Assembly: GCA_016218085.1 (NCBI GenBank)
Contig: JACREY010000008.1
Coordinates: 62,001-126,000, forward strand
Origin: Ignavibacteriota bacterium
GTDB taxonomy: Bacteria > Bacteroidota > Ignavibacteria > Tepidaquicellales > Tepidaquicellaceae
Reading direction: 5' to 3'
DNA length: 64,000 bases
Shown in pieces: positions 8,926-16,928 of the stretch; position 1 is the first letter of the stretch, and each line of letters starts with the position of its first letter. A program made the translations under genes and the position numbers. The notes beneath the pieces are model-generated. The model was not told where the DNA came from. It searched no databases and was given only the letters and a program-made list of their open reading frames with translations.

Positions 8926-9671
8926 GTGTTGTTCTTTTGCCTGAAAATTTCATACAAAATCACACCTGCTGAAACGGATGCATTGAGCGAGTCGAGTTTT
9001 CCGCTCATTGGTATTCTTATCAGGAAATCACAAGAGTTTTTTAAATTAGGCCGCATTCCATATCCTTCACTTCCTATAATAAGTCCCATTGGCATTTTTA
9101 AATCCATTTTGAAAATAGTTTTCTGCGCCTGCAAATCAGTTCCGACTATCCAGTAACCGTTTTGCTTCAAATATTTTATTGTATTGGAGAGGTTCGTCTC
9201 TTTCGCAATTGGAATGTGCTTGATAGCTCCTGATGAAGTTTTGATTACTGTGTGATTGACTTCAGCGGAATTATGCCTCGGAATTACAATTCCATCTGCT
9301 CCAAGACATACTGCCGAGCGGATTATAGCTCCGAAATTGTGAGGGTCAGTTATTTCATCGAGAATCAGAATCAGTGGATTCTTCACTGCCTTTATATCAT
9401 CAAGCATATCGTGCAGAGGAGTGTACTGAAAATCTTTCATAAATCCGATAACACCCTGCGCTATTCCCTCGCTCTTGTTGTTTCTGTTAAAGAAATTCTC
9501 GAATTCGTATCTGTTCATTAACATTTTGAGAATCCCGTTCTCCTCAGCCAACTTTACAATCTCTTTTAGCTTCGGCTCGGGTTTCAGAGTCTTCAGAAGA
9601 ATAATCTTATTTAATTCCTTCGGTGTGGTCTTTAATATCTCCAGTATCGGGTTTTTTCCTATTACAAGCAT
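8922..9671 (-). CDS. rlmB: 23S rRNA 2'-O-methyltransferase, TrmH/RlmB family
   Basis: 249 residues, typical for RlmB. The N-terminal substrate-binding domain starts with VIGKNPILEILK, followed by the SpoU (SPOUT knot) domain: motif 1 DPHNFGAIIRSAVCLGADG, motif 2 MGLIIGSEGYGMR, motif 3 IPMSGKLDSLNASVSAGV. RlmB methylates the ribose of G2251 in the 23S P loop. A second TrmH-family gene is at 30179; this one fits the RlmB group better because of the N-terminal domain. The start lacks an SD. It diverges from rsmI, with about 100 bp between. Confidence 0.85.
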   Translation of the reverse strand: MLVIGKNPILEILKTTPKELNKIILLKTLKPEPKLKEIVKLAEENGILKMLMNRYEFENFFNRNNKSEGIAQGVIGFMKDFQYTPLHDMLDDIKAVKNPLILILDEITDPHNFGAIIRSAVCLGADGIVIPRHNSAEVNHTVIKTSSGAIKHIPIAKETNLSNTIKYLKQNGYWIVGTDLQAQKTIFKMDLKMPMGLIIGSEGYGMRPNLKNSCDFLIRIPMSGKLDSLNASVSAGVILYEIFRQKNNT

Positions 9672-9774
9672 GTCTTATATTTAATTAATAACAAAATAAT
9701 TTTAACTTACGATAAATTCAATGTGATACGTTTTAACATTTAATCTTTGCTAAATGCTTTTTACTTTGCATAAA

Positions 9775-10506
9775 ATGGATATTACCGCTGAAAATATCGA
9801 AAGTACTATCGCGGAGAAGTTTCCCGATTTAAAAACGGTACCGAATACGCTTTATATCGTATCCACTCCAATCGGGAACCTTGAAGATATATCTTTCCAC
9901 GCGCTCTATATTCTGAAAAATGTGGATATGATAGCCACCGAAGATACACGAGTAGCACAGATTCTGCTGAATCACTATGGCATAAGGCAGAAACTTGTAA
10001 GCTATTATTCGCAGGTGGAAAACAGCAAACTCGATTACATTACGGGATTTATTAATGAAGGAAACAGTGTTGCGCTGATTTCGGATGCAGGTACTCCGTG
10101 CATTTCCGACCCGGGAAGCATATTGGTTAACAGATGCATCGAAGAGGGAATTAATGTAGTTGCAATTCCCGGCGCAAGCTCGCTGATTCATGCACTTGTT
10201 TTGTCGGGATTCAAAAATGATAAATTCTATTTCCACGGATTCCTTCCGCAGAAAAAGGGAAGGGAAAAGACTTTTAATGAACTTAAAGATATTAAAGAAA
10301 ATATAATTCTTTTTGAATCGAAGTTCAGAATCAAGAAAACAATTTCCGAACTTGCAAAAAATCTCGGAAATAAGGAAGTTGTAATCGGCAGAGAAATGAC
10401 CAAGAAGTTCGAGGAAATTTACCGCGGCCGCCTCCGCGATATAGACGCGAACATCATAAAGGAAAAAGGTGAATTCGTTATAATAATTATGAATTATGAA
10501 TTCTGA
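9775..10506 (+). CDS. rsmI: 16S rRNA (cytidine1402-2'-O)-methyltransferase
   Basis: About 243 residues from the ATG at 9775; an in-frame ATG at 9754 would add LFTLHK-type residues that do not look conserved. The tetrapyrrole-methylase fold is clear: NTLYIVSTPIGNLEDISFHA, IATEDTRVAQILL, ISDAGTPCISDPGSILV, VVAIPGASSLIHALVLSGF, FHGFLPQKKGRE and GREMTKKFEEIYRG. RsmI makes the 2'-O-methyl of C1402 in the ribosomal decoding site using SAM. It is followed by a 165-bp stretch of short repeats before gltX. Confidence 0.93.
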   Translation: MDITAENIESTIAEKFPDLKTVPNTLYIVSTPIGNLEDISFHALYILKNVDMIATEDTRVAQILLNHYGIRQKLVSYYSQVENSKLDYITGFINEGNSVALISDAGTPCISDPGSILVNRCIEEGINVVAIPGASSLIHALVLSGFKNDKFYFHGFLPQKKGREKTFNELKDIKENIILFESKFRIKKTISELAKNLGNKEVVIGREMTKKFEEIYRGRLRDIDANIIKEKGEFVIIIMNYEF

Positions 10507-10671
10507 ATGCTGAATTATAAATGCTGAACCTTAGTTCAGCGCAGCTAATTCTGAATTATAAATGCTGAAATATGAATTAAAGCTCTTCATTCTTAATTCT
10601 GAATTCTTAATTCTGAATTCTTTAAATAGATAATTGGAAATATTACTACAGAATAAATTTTATAAAGTAAA
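10507..10671. repeat. Short degenerate direct repeats between rsmI and gltX
   Basis: A 19-bp unit (CTGAATTATAAATGCTGAA) occurs at 10510-10528 and 10551-10569, and a 14-bp unit (ATTCTTAATTCTGA) is in tandem at 10589-10602 and 10603-10616, followed by a partial third copy. The whole stretch is a patchwork of GAATTC/CTGAA words. Similar short-word patches occur at 51050-51115 and 54600-54745. No gene is visible. Confidence 0.8.
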
Positions 10672-12123
10672 ATGAATAGTAAAATACGAGTACGTTACGC
10701 TCCCTCACCCACGGGTTATATACACATCGGTAACCTGCGCACAGCATTGTATAATTACCTTTTCGCACGCAATACCGGCGGAGAGTTTATTGTCAGAATT
10801 GAAGACACGGATAGGACAAGATACGTGCCCGGAGCGGTTGAGAATCTTATTAACACATTAAGCTGGGCTGGACTCGATTATGATGAAGGTCCCGAAAAAG
10901 GCGGAGCCTTTGCGCCATATTACCAGTCAGAGCGTCTTTCCATTTACAAAGAGCACGCAGATTATTTAATTAAAAATAAAAAAGCATATTACTGCTTTTG
11001 CACTCCGGAAAGACTATCACAGCTACGCGAAGAGCAGAAAAAAATTAATAACGACACTCGCTACGATAAGCATTGCCTGCATTTATCCGAAGAAGAAATT
11101 CAAAAAAATCTTGCAGACGGCGTTCCCTATGTAATCCGCCTGAATGTAGAAAAAGGCATTAAGATTGCTTTCAAAGATATTGTACGAGGTGATGTGGAAT
11201 TTATGAGCGATATTATTGACGACCAGATTTTAATTAAGTCGGACGGATTCCCGACATACCATCTTGCTAATATAATTGACGACCATCTTATGGAAGTCTC
11301 GCACGTAATCCGCGGCGAAGAGTGGCTTCCTTCCGCTCCGAAGCATATTTTATTATATCAGGCATTCGGCTGGGAACCCCCGCTATTTGCTCATCTGCCG
11401 CTTCTGCTGAATCCCGACCGCACAAAGCTAAGCAAGCGTCAGGGCGATGTCGCAGTCGAAGATTACAAGAAAAAAGGATACCTGAAAGAAGCATTAATCA
11501 ATTTTATTGCTCTGCTCGGCTGGACGGCAGGGGATGATAAAGAAATTTATAATTTCGATGAATTGATAAAAAGTTTTTCGCTCGAGCGCGTGAATGATTC
11601 GGGCGCTGTGTTCGATATAGAAAAACTCAACTGGCTGAATGAAGAGCACCTGCGCGCGAAACCCGATTCCGAAATTGTTGTTATGCTCCGCGATGAACTT
11701 CAGCATACAAAATACGCCAAGGATGATTACACAGATGAATATCTTGTAAACGTAATAGAGGCAATGAAGCCCCGCATAACATTTGTAAAAGATATTTTTG
11801 AAAAAGCGCCTTACTTCTTCGAAGAGCCTGAAACTTATGAAGAAGCATCCGTGAAGAAAGGCTGGAAAGCGAATTCGCCCGACATATTGAAAAAGTTTGC
11901 CGAAAAAATATCCGCAATAGAAAATCCGAAGAAAGAAGATTACGAAAAAGCCATTGCCGATACAGCAACCGAAATGAATGTGGGAAAAGGGAATGTCATA
12001 CATCCTCTCCGCCTTGCCACATCAGGCGTTAGCGGCGGTCCCGGCATAAATGACATCTGCTATATCATAGGCAAAGAAAAAGTAGAAGAGAGGATAAAGA
12101 GGATAATCGAAAAGCTGGGGTAG
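10672..12123 (+). CDS. gltX: Glutamyl-tRNA synthetase
   Basis: 483 residues, the normal length. It charges tRNA-Glu with glutamate. Class I signatures are RYAPSPTGYIHIGNLRTAL near the N-terminus (the HIGH motif reads HIGN) and KLSKRQGD as the KMSKS loop. The C-terminal anticodon-binding domain ends in PLRLATSGVSGGPGIND then KRIIEKLG. A glnS gene at 14971 makes the GluRS/GatCAB route to Gln-tRNA unnecessary in principle. The last 120 bp have a second, diverged copy at 12843-12962, beyond a toxin-antitoxin module, which suggests that the 3' end was replaced or duplicated by an integration event. No SD sequence precedes the ATG. Confidence 0.96.
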   Translation: MNSKIRVRYAPSPTGYIHIGNLRTALYNYLFARNTGGEFIVRIEDTDRTRYVPGAVENLINTLSWAGLDYDEGPEKGGAFAPYYQSERLSIYKEHADYLIKNKKAYYCFCTPERLSQLREEQKKINNDTRYDKHCLHLSEEEIQKNLADGVPYVIRLNVEKGIKIAFKDIVRGDVEFMSDIIDDQILIKSDGFPTYHLANIIDDHLMEVSHVIRGEEWLPSAPKHILLYQAFGWEPPLFAHLPLLLNPDRTKLSKRQGDVAVEDYKKKGYLKEALINFIALLGWTAGDDKEIYNFDELIKSFSLERVNDSGAVFDIEKLNWLNEEHLRAKPDSEIVVMLRDELQHTKYAKDDYTDEYLVNVIEAMKPRITFVKDIFEKAPYFFEEPETYEEASVKKGWKANSPDILKKFAEKISAIENPKKEDYEKAIADTATEMNVGKGNVIHPLRLATSGVSGGPGINDICYIIGKEKVEERIKRIIEKLG

Positions 12124-12140
12124 GTTTTTATATGAAATCA

Positions 12141-12168
12141 CTCGTTCCCAAAGTCCTCTTTGGGAATG
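12141..12168. repeat. Palindromic element, copy 1 (GTCCTC loop)
   Basis: CGTTCCCAAA (12143-12152) and TTTGGGAATG (12159-12168) form a ten-pair hairpin with one G-T pair and the loop GTCCTC. A second copy with the same loop and a compensating stem change is at 50953-50980. It sits exactly between the gltX stop codon and the antitoxin gene, at the boundary of the duplicated gltX tail. Confidence 0.75.
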
Positions 12169-12176
12169 AAATAGCA

Positions 12177-12446
12177 CTATGCAGATTTCTTCTTTAATTC
12201 ACCTTTATTGTATTTATGTATTATACTCGAAATTAAAGTCTGATATGGGATTCCTTCTTCTATAGCTTTCACCTGAATATCGTTAAAATCTTTTTGAGTT
12301 AACCTGATATTAATCCTTTTGTTTTTAGCAAGACTGAATTTAGCTTCTTTGGCAAATTTCTTTTTATTAACGCCCTTAACGGAAGTCCATTCGCCTTTTT
12401 TGAATGATTCAGCTATATTTATTTCTTCTTTATCTATGTATTTCAT
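12177..12446 (-). CDS. BrnA-like / ribbon-helix-helix antitoxin
   Basis: 89 residues from the ATG at 12446 (MKYIDKEEINIAESF). That start is chosen because an AAGGAG SD sequence lies eight bases upstream and because a longer frame would run into the toxin gene, whose stop is at 12448. The C-terminal half (KRINIRLTQKDFNDIQVKA then GIPYQTLISSIIHKYNKG) is a typical CopG/Arc-type ribbon-helix-helix DNA-binding domain of antitoxins. It follows the BrnT-like toxin with one base between, the toxin-first order usual for BrnTA. It would neutralise the toxin and repress the operon. The family is well supported; the subfamily is less certain. Confidence 0.82.
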   Translation of the reverse strand: MKYIDKEEINIAESFKKGEWTSVKGVNKKKFAKEAKFSLAKNKRINIRLTQKDFNDIQVKAIEEGIPYQTLISSIIHKYNKGELKKKSA

Positions 12447-12447
12447 A

Positions 12448-12732
12448 TTATTTCTCCTTGTTGAGATATTTATCTGTCGCCTCACGGCTGGGATAAATGG
12501 TTTTTAAAAAATATTTCTCATCGTCTTCTACAAACGGTACTAAGTAAGCATAATCTTTAACCTCTACAACAAATATCTTCTGATTCGGATATTTCTCCTT
12601 ATTATGATGCTCAAGCACATCGAGCAATTTTCCGGTTGCAATAGATAAAACTATTTCTTCAAAAGAAATGCCTCTTTGTTCTTTAATTAAATCGTTTTTC
12701 TCATCGTTCCAATCAAAATACTTCATATACAT
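12448..12732 (-). CDS. BrnT-like toxin
   Basis: 94 residues from the ATG at 12732; the second ATG at 12726 (MKYFDWNDEKN) gives the start more usual for the family. FDWNDEKNDLIKEQRGISFEE matches the BrnT N-terminal pattern (F-x-W-D/N-x-x-K ... G-I-S-F-E-E), and the rest has the alternating beta pattern of the BrnT/RelE-like RNase fold with FLKTIYPSREATDKY at the end. BrnT toxins are ribonucleases. It is first in the operon, upstream of its antitoxin, with a GTGTG/CACAC inverted repeat just upstream. The active residues cannot be assigned from sequence alone. Confidence 0.8.
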   Translation of the reverse strand: MYMKYFDWNDEKNDLIKEQRGISFEEIVLSIATGKLLDVLEHHNKEKYPNQKIFVVEVKDYAYLVPFVEDDEKYFLKTIYPSREATDKYLNKEK

Positions 12733-12743
12733 ATATTGAATAT

Positions 12744-12765
12744 TGTGTGCCTATCAGACACACGT
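12744..12765 (-). promoter_or_regulatory. Candidate operator of the BrnT/BrnA-like module
   Basis: GTGTG (12745-12749) and CACAC (12759-12763) flank a 9-bp spacer, 12-30 bp upstream of the toxin start. Ribbon-helix-helix antitoxins usually bind such repeats over their own promoter. No binding data; inferred from position. Confidence 0.35.
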
Positions 12766-12842
12766 AAAAATATTAAAACGACTCTAATTTGTCAAGACAA
12801 AATTAATAAAATCCGGTTTTTATGAGAAAATTCATTAGTTTC

Positions 12843-12962
12843 CCTCTCCGCCTTGCCACATCAGGTGTCAGTGGCGGTCCCGGAATAAATGACATTTGCT
12901 ATATCATCGGCAAAGAAAAAGTAGAAGTGAGGATAAAGAGGATAGCGGAGAAGCTGGAGTAG
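12843..12962 (+). pseudogene. Second copy of the gltX 3' end (remnant, 39 codons)
   Basis: These 120 bp align without gaps to gltX 12004-12123 with 12 differences (90% identity), including the stop codon. Translation reads PLRLATSGVSGGPGIND, then an identical stretch, then VEVRIKRIAEKLE. Most differences are synonymous third-position changes, so both copies evolved as coding sequence before the event. Similarity begins abruptly and ends exactly at the stop. The BrnT/BrnA-like module lies between the copies and the YoeB/YefM-like module follows the second one. The remnant has no start codon of its own. It is best read as the displaced end of an earlier gltX allele, or the end brought in by the inserted DNA. 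Confidence 0.9.
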
Positions 12963-13229
12963 TTATTCATAATGCGTCCACATTCTTAATATTCGTATTG
13001 TTTTTTCGTTCTCATAAATCTGATAAACTATTCTGTGTTGAATATTTATTCTGCGTGAATATGCGCCTGATAAATCTCCAACTAATTTATGAAATGGGGG
13101 AGGGGTTTGCAATGGATTAATTTCAATGATTTTTATGATTTGCATAGCTTTATCTTTCAGACCAGCGGATTTTAGCTTCTTTGCATCACGCTGAGCCTGT
13201 TTTGTATATACAATTTTCCAGTTCACCAT
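12963..13229 (-). CDS. YoeB/Txe-type mRNA interferase toxin
   Basis: 88 residues, the usual size of YoeB. WKIVYTKQAQRDAKKLKSAGLKDK, NPLQTPPPFHKLVGDL, AYSRRINIQHRIVYQI and the C-terminal RMWTHYE carry the family pattern, including the conserved His-Arg-Ile-Val-Tyr and the terminal His-Tyr. These RelE-fold toxins cut mRNA at the ribosomal A site. The gene overlaps its antitoxin gene by 7 bp (13223-13229). Its stop codon (12963-12965) directly abuts the stop of the gltX-tail remnant with no base between them, which means the module ends exactly at the duplication boundary. Confidence 0.92.
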   Translation of the reverse strand: MVNWKIVYTKQAQRDAKKLKSAGLKDKAMQIIKIIEINPLQTPPPFHKLVGDLSGAYSRRINIQHRIVYQIYENEKTIRILRMWTHYE

Positions 13230-13465
13230 TTCAGCTTATCAGAGCTTTTGCTTAACGGCTCTTTCATTCCCTTGACAATAGAGTCTCTCATTCCCGGTAT
13301 TGACACCAGATAAAGCGTTTCCTGAATTGAGTTCCAGTCGTCTTCATTAATCAAAACTGCTTTTGTTCTTTTGCCGGAAATATATATTGGCTCATTAACA
13401 GTTGCAGTCTCATCAATTAATTTATATAAATTTGTTCTCGCTTTTGTTGCTGTTATTGATTTCAT
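13223..13465 (-). CDS. YefM/Phd-family antitoxin
   Basis: 80 residues. MKSITATKARTNLYKLIDET is the classic Phd/YefM N-terminal DNA-binding motif; NEPIYISGKRTKAVLINEDDW follows, and the C-terminal part would wrap around the toxin. It precedes the YoeB-like toxin, with overlapping reading frames that indicate translational coupling. An ACGTAC/GTACGT repeat lies just upstream as a likely autorepression site. Confidence 0.92.
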   Translation of the reverse strand: MKSITATKARTNLYKLIDETATVNEPIYISGKRTKAVLINEDDWNSIQETLYLVSIPGMRDSIVKGMKEPLSKSSDKLKW

Positions 13466-13480
13466 TTGATTTTATACCTT

Positions 13481-13510
13481 TAGTACAAACGTACGCAATT
13501 ATGTACGTAA
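13481..13510 (-). promoter_or_regulatory. Candidate YefM operator
   Basis: ACGTAC (13489-13494) and GTACGT (13503-13508) form an inverted repeat with an 8-bp spacer, 24-43 bp upstream of the antitoxin start; a further GTAC lies at 13483. YefM-type repressors bind short palindromes with a TGTACA-like core. Inferred from position and symmetry. Confidence 0.5.
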
Positions 13511-13530
13511 TGTCAAGGAAAAATATTTTT

Positions 13531-14133
13531 CTATCCTTCTATCCTCTTTATCTTCCTATCCTGAAGTTTCGAAAAGAGCACAATCATACAAACTGCGCCG
13601 ATAGTGGCGTAGAGCATATCGGATTGGTTGTCCCAGATGTAGCCCTGCGTGCCGAGAAATGCTTCTGCTGATTCACCCGAAGCGATAGCCGTGAACCATT
13701 CAAGGAATTCATAAAATGCGCTTATGCATACGCATACGGCGATAGTTAGGAATGGAATCCACTTTGTTTTATTGAATACATTTCTTCTTATAAATAATTC
13801 CCGTGTAATCATAGCAGGTACAAATCCCTGCATAAAATGTCCTACCTTATCATAATTATTCCTGCTCTGATGCAGTACATCTCGTATCCAGTTGAAGAGG
13901 GGAACTTCGGCATAGGTATAATGTCCGCCGATGAATAATATATAGCAGTGGATTAAAATAAAAACATATGTAAGATATGTAAACCGAAATTTCTTAAAAG
14001 TAACTGACAGTATAATGAATCCTATTATGGCGGGTAAAACCTCCAGCAGCCACGTGAAATAATCGTGAGGATTAATTACCGATGCACCAAGCCCGATGAA
14101 AAAAAGAAAAATGAGCAAATTATATTTCTTCAT
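13531..14133 (-). CDS. DUF2238 / YjdF-like integral membrane protein
   Basis: 200 residues with about six hydrophobic segments (near residues 5-22, 27-45, 50-70, 122-142 and 168-186). Family marks are YDKVGHFMQGFVPAMITRE and SAFYEFLEWFTA followed by GTQGYIWDNQSDML, which match the DUF2238 (E. coli YjdF) family. The conserved Asp, His and Glu in the membrane region suggest an enzymatic or metal site, but no function is established to my knowledge. It is upstream of, and not coupled to, the toxin-antitoxin module, and lies 20 bp after the methyltransferase gene on the same strand. Confidence 0.85.
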   Translation of the reverse strand: MKKYNLLIFLFFIGLGASVINPHDYFTWLLEVLPAIIGFIILSVTFKKFRFTYLTYVFILIHCYILFIGGHYTYAEVPLFNWIRDVLHQSRNNYDKVGHFMQGFVPAMITRELFIRRNVFNKTKWIPFLTIAVCVCISAFYEFLEWFTAIASGESAEAFLGTQGYIWDNQSDMLYATIGAVCMIVLFSKLQDRKIKRIEG

Positions 14134-14153
14134 AAAATTTTTACTTGTTTATT

Positions 14154-14780
14154 CTACATCAATCTCCTGAACACCATCGTTATTAATCTCGGAACAGTTT
14201 TGTCGTCTTCATCATACCAGTCTCTTATTTCAAGGCATTTGAATCTGTTTTTAATTGCACTGCCTGTAAAATCGGATATGTTATGTGTGAAGCAGTCAAG
14301 AACTACGGTCTTTTTCTCTTTCTCAAATCTTGCTTTGCTTCCGACGTATTGCTTCTGAGGGTGCAATTCGCCAATATAAAATAACCCGCCCATTCTTAAT
14401 ACCCTGTATGCCTGCTTGAAAATAAAATCCAAATCTTTAATATGCTCCAGTATCAGACTGCAGGTCAGCAAATCATATTTCGGTCTTGTAGTTTTCCATT
14501 TTTTCTTTATATTTCCTTTTACAAAGTTAACTTTTTCCGATGTTATTTTTTCCTTTGCCTTTGCCAGCATTTCTCCGGAAAAGTCAACAGCAGTAATATC
14601 GCCGTCCCTTGTCAAAAGCCATTCCGTATTTTTTCCCGTGCCACATCCGAGCTCCAGAATTTTCCTGAATTTTTTTCTGCCGAGTACTTTTCTTATTGCA
14701 GTTGCTTCCAAATCTCTTGTCTTATTTGTAACATCATCATAAGACTCTGCCCAATTATTATATGCCTGTATATTGTTCAT
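14154..14780 (-). CDS. Class I SAM-dependent methyltransferase
   Basis: 208 residues. The SAM-binding motif ILELGCGTGKNTEWLL is at about residues 41-56, with the post-I acidic residue in ITAVDFSGEML and LLTCSLILEHIKDLDFIF as motif II/III, the arrangement of Methyltransf_11/UbiE-like enzymes. The substrate is not recognisable. The N-terminal NIQAYNNWAESYDDVTNKT resembles small-molecule or lipid methyltransferases. Likely co-transcribed with the DUF2238 gene downstream. Confidence 0.82.
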   Translation of the reverse strand: MNNIQAYNNWAESYDDVTNKTRDLEATAIRKVLGRKKFRKILELGCGTGKNTEWLLTRDGDITAVDFSGEMLAKAKEKITSEKVNFVKGNIKKKWKTTRPKYDLLTCSLILEHIKDLDFIFKQAYRVLRMGGLFYIGELHPQKQYVGSKARFEKEKKTVVLDCFTHNISDFTGSAIKNRFKCLEIRDWYDEDDKTVPRLITMVFRRLM

Positions 14781-14970
14781 TATTTAATGATTATATTTTT
14801 TTTATTAAAGCTTTGATTATATTACTTGCTTTTAATATAGTTATAGATACAATATCAAACAATAGAATATTCTTATACTGCAAAGTATATTATTTTTTTC
14901 CACTGCAATTTTCTTCTGAATACGGTAAATTACATTTTTGAATGGAAAAATAAGTTAACTGCAAATTATA

Positions 14971-16653
14971 ATGGAAGAAAATACAAACACAACTCCGTCG
15001 AATTTCATTCGCGATATTATCGAAGACGATTTAAAGACAGGCAAGCATGCTAAGATTCACACGCGCTTTCCTCCCGAGCCGAACGGATACCTGCATATCG
15101 GGCACGCAAAATCAATTTGCCTTAACTTCGGCATAGCACGCGATTATAAAGGTCAGTGCAATCTCCGCTTCGATGATACAAATCCTACAAAGGAAGATGT
15201 GGAATACGTGGACTCGATTCAGGAAGACGTGAAGTGGCTCGGATTCGACTGGGAAGACAGGATGTATTACGCTTCGGATTATTTTCAGAAGCTGTATGAT
15301 TTTGCAGTTAAGATGATTAAGGAAGGCGTTGCATATGTGGATAATTCCACTGCAGAGGAAATGAAAAACCAGAAAGGCACTCCGACCGAGCCGGGCACGA
15401 ACTCACCCTGCCGTGAGCGTAGTATAGAGGAGAGTCTTGATTTATTCGAAAGAATGAAAAACGGCGAGTTCGAAGAAGGCGCTTACACTCTGCGGGCTAA
15501 GATAGATATGGCTTCGCCTAATATGCATATGCGCGACCCGCTTATTTACAGAATCAAAAAAGCAACACACCATAATACGGGAGACGAATGGTGTATCTAT
15601 CCTATGTATGATTATGCCCATCCGCTTTCGGACTGGTTCGAAGGAATCACGCATTCGCTCTGCACGCTTGAATTTGAAATTCACCGTCCGCTGTACGATT
15701 GGTTCCTTGACGTTCTTCATCTCGAAAACAGGCCTCGACAGATTGAGTTTGCAAGGCTGAACCTGACTTATACGGTTATGAGCAAACGCAAACTGCTCGA
15801 GCTTGTTACGGAAAAATATGTATCCGGCTGGGATGACCCGCGAATGCCTACTATCTGCGGACTTCGCAGAAGGGGATATACTCCTGAATCTATCAGAAAC
15901 TTTGCGGATAAAATCGGCGTGGCAAAGCGCGATGCGATGACGGACGTGGCTCTGCTCGAGCACGGCATACGCGAAGATTTGAACAAGCGCGCTCCGAGAG
16001 TAATGGCAGTGCTGAATCCGCTTAAAGTCGTGATTACAAATTATCCTGATGACCTTACGGAAGAAATGGAAACAATAAATAATCCCGAAGACCCGTCAAT
16101 GGGCTCAAGGAAAATTCCATTTTGCAAGGAAATATATATCGAGCAGGATGATTTCAGGGAAGACCCGCCGAAAAAATTCCACAGGCTTTATCCCGGCAGC
16201 GAAGTAAGGCTGAAATCCGCATACATTATTAAATGCAATGAAGTAATCAAAAACGATAAAGGTGAAATAACAGAGCTTCACTGCACATACGACCCCGAAA
16301 CAAAAAGCGGCGGTTCCAGTACGCGAAGCGTGAAAGGAACAATTCACTGGGTATCCGCACGTCACGGAAAAAAAGCAGAAGTAAGACTCTATGACAGGCT
16401 TTTCGTAATCGAAGACCCGTCTTCGCACGAAGAACTGAGCTTCAAGGAATTGCTCAATCCGCATTCACTTGATATTAATGAAAACTGTTTTATCGAGCCC
16501 GAACTTGCAAAAGCAAAGGCAGGGGATAAATTTCAGTTTATGCGTATGGGATATTTCTGCGTTGACCCGCTCTCGACAGATGAAAAACTTGTATTCAACC
16601 GCACGGTTGGACTGCGCGACTCGTGGGCTAAGCTGGAAAAAAAGGATAGCTAA
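14971..16653 (+). CDS. glnS: Glutaminyl-tRNA synthetase
   Basis: 560 residues, the normal length. Class I signatures are [20 protein letters not shown] and the KMSKS loop VMSKRKL. The anticodon-binding beta barrels are complete to the end ([12 protein letters not shown]). It attaches glutamine directly to tRNA-Gln. GlnRS has a patchy bacterial distribution and is thought to have been acquired from eukaryotes; it co-occurs here with gltX. No SD is present. The gene converges on the ribosomal-protein/HU operon, with a shared hairpin at 16753. Confidence 0.96.
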   Translation: MEENTNTTPSNFIRDIIEDDLKTGKHAKIHTRFPPEPNGYLHIGHAKSICLNFGIARDYKGQCNLRFDDTNPTKEDVEYVDSIQEDVKWLGFDWEDRMYYASDYFQKLYDFAVKMIKEGVAYVDNSTAEEMKNQKGTPTEPGTNSPCRERSIEESLDLFERMKNGEFEEGAYTLRAKIDMASPNMHMRDPLIYRIKKATHHNTGDEWCIYPMYDYAHPLSDWFEGITHSLCTLEFEIHRPLYDWFLDVLHLENRPRQIEFARLNLTYTVMSKRKLLELVTEKYVSGWDDPRMPTICGLRRRGYTPESIRNFADKIGVAKRDAMTDVALLEHGIREDLNKRAPRVMAVLNPLKVVITNYPDDLTEEMETINNPEDPSMGSRKIPFCKEIYIEQDDFREDPPKKFHRLYPGSEVRLKSAYIIKCNEVIKNDKGEITELHCTYDPETKSGGSSTRSVKGTIHWVSARHGKKAEVRLYDRLFVIEDPSSHEELSFKELLNPHSLDINENCFIEPELAKAKAGDKFQFMRMGYFCVDPLSTDEKLVFNRTVGLRDSWAKLEKKDS

Positions 16654-16752
16654 ATAAATCCTCTGATTTTATCAAAAAATGCGCAATTGATTCTTTATGA
16701 AGGCGGCAATGCCGCAGATATATACTAATATTTAAAAAATATTATATAATCA

Positions 16753-16777
16753 AAAAACCCCGCCTTGGCGGGGTTTT
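16753..16777. terminator. Bidirectional intrinsic terminator
   Basis: AAAAACCCCGCC and GGCGGGGTTTT form a GC-rich stem with a two-base loop, with A runs on one side and T runs on the other, so it can work for both glnS (plus) and the operon ending at 16798 (minus). It is the strongest hairpin in the window. Confidence 0.92.
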
Positions 16778-16797
16778 AAATTTTTTATAAAAAGGAA

Positions 16798-16893
16798 CTA
16801 CCTTATACGTTTTTTATGTCTGTTCTTACGCAGTCTTTTTTTCCTTTTATGGGTTGACATTTTTGCCCTTTTTCTCTTTTTACCACAAGGCAT
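16798..16893 (-). CDS. Small basic ribosomal-type protein (AURKAIP1/COX24, mS38-like), 31 aa
   Basis: The 31-residue product starts MPCGKKRKRAKMSTHKRKK and continues with Arg/Lys-rich sequence; 20 of 31 residues are Lys or Arg. This matches the short AURKAIP1/COX24-domain proteins annotated in many Bacteroidota genomes, related to mitochondrial ribosomal protein mS38. Its start is preceded by AAAGGAG at a normal distance, one of few real SD sites here. It follows the HU gene by 35 bp and ends 20 bp before the strong terminator, so it closes the TPR-sppA-HU operon. Its small size means automated callers often miss it. Role on the ribosome is inferred from the family. Confidence 0.85.
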   Translation of the reverse strand: MPCGKKRKRAKMSTHKRKKRLRKNRHKKRIR

Positions 16894-16928
16894 TTAATTT
16901 AAATCTCCTTTCTTGTGAATTAATTATT

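Noticed and set aside
10507-10671. CRISPR-like repeats between rsmI and gltX, and at 51050-51220
   Set aside because: Units are of unequal length and spacing, with no regular spacers and no cas genes in the window.
12896-13120. Plus-strand frame across the gltX remnant and toxin gene
   Set aside because: It reads the gltX tail out of frame and then runs antisense through the YoeB-like toxin gene; no family features.
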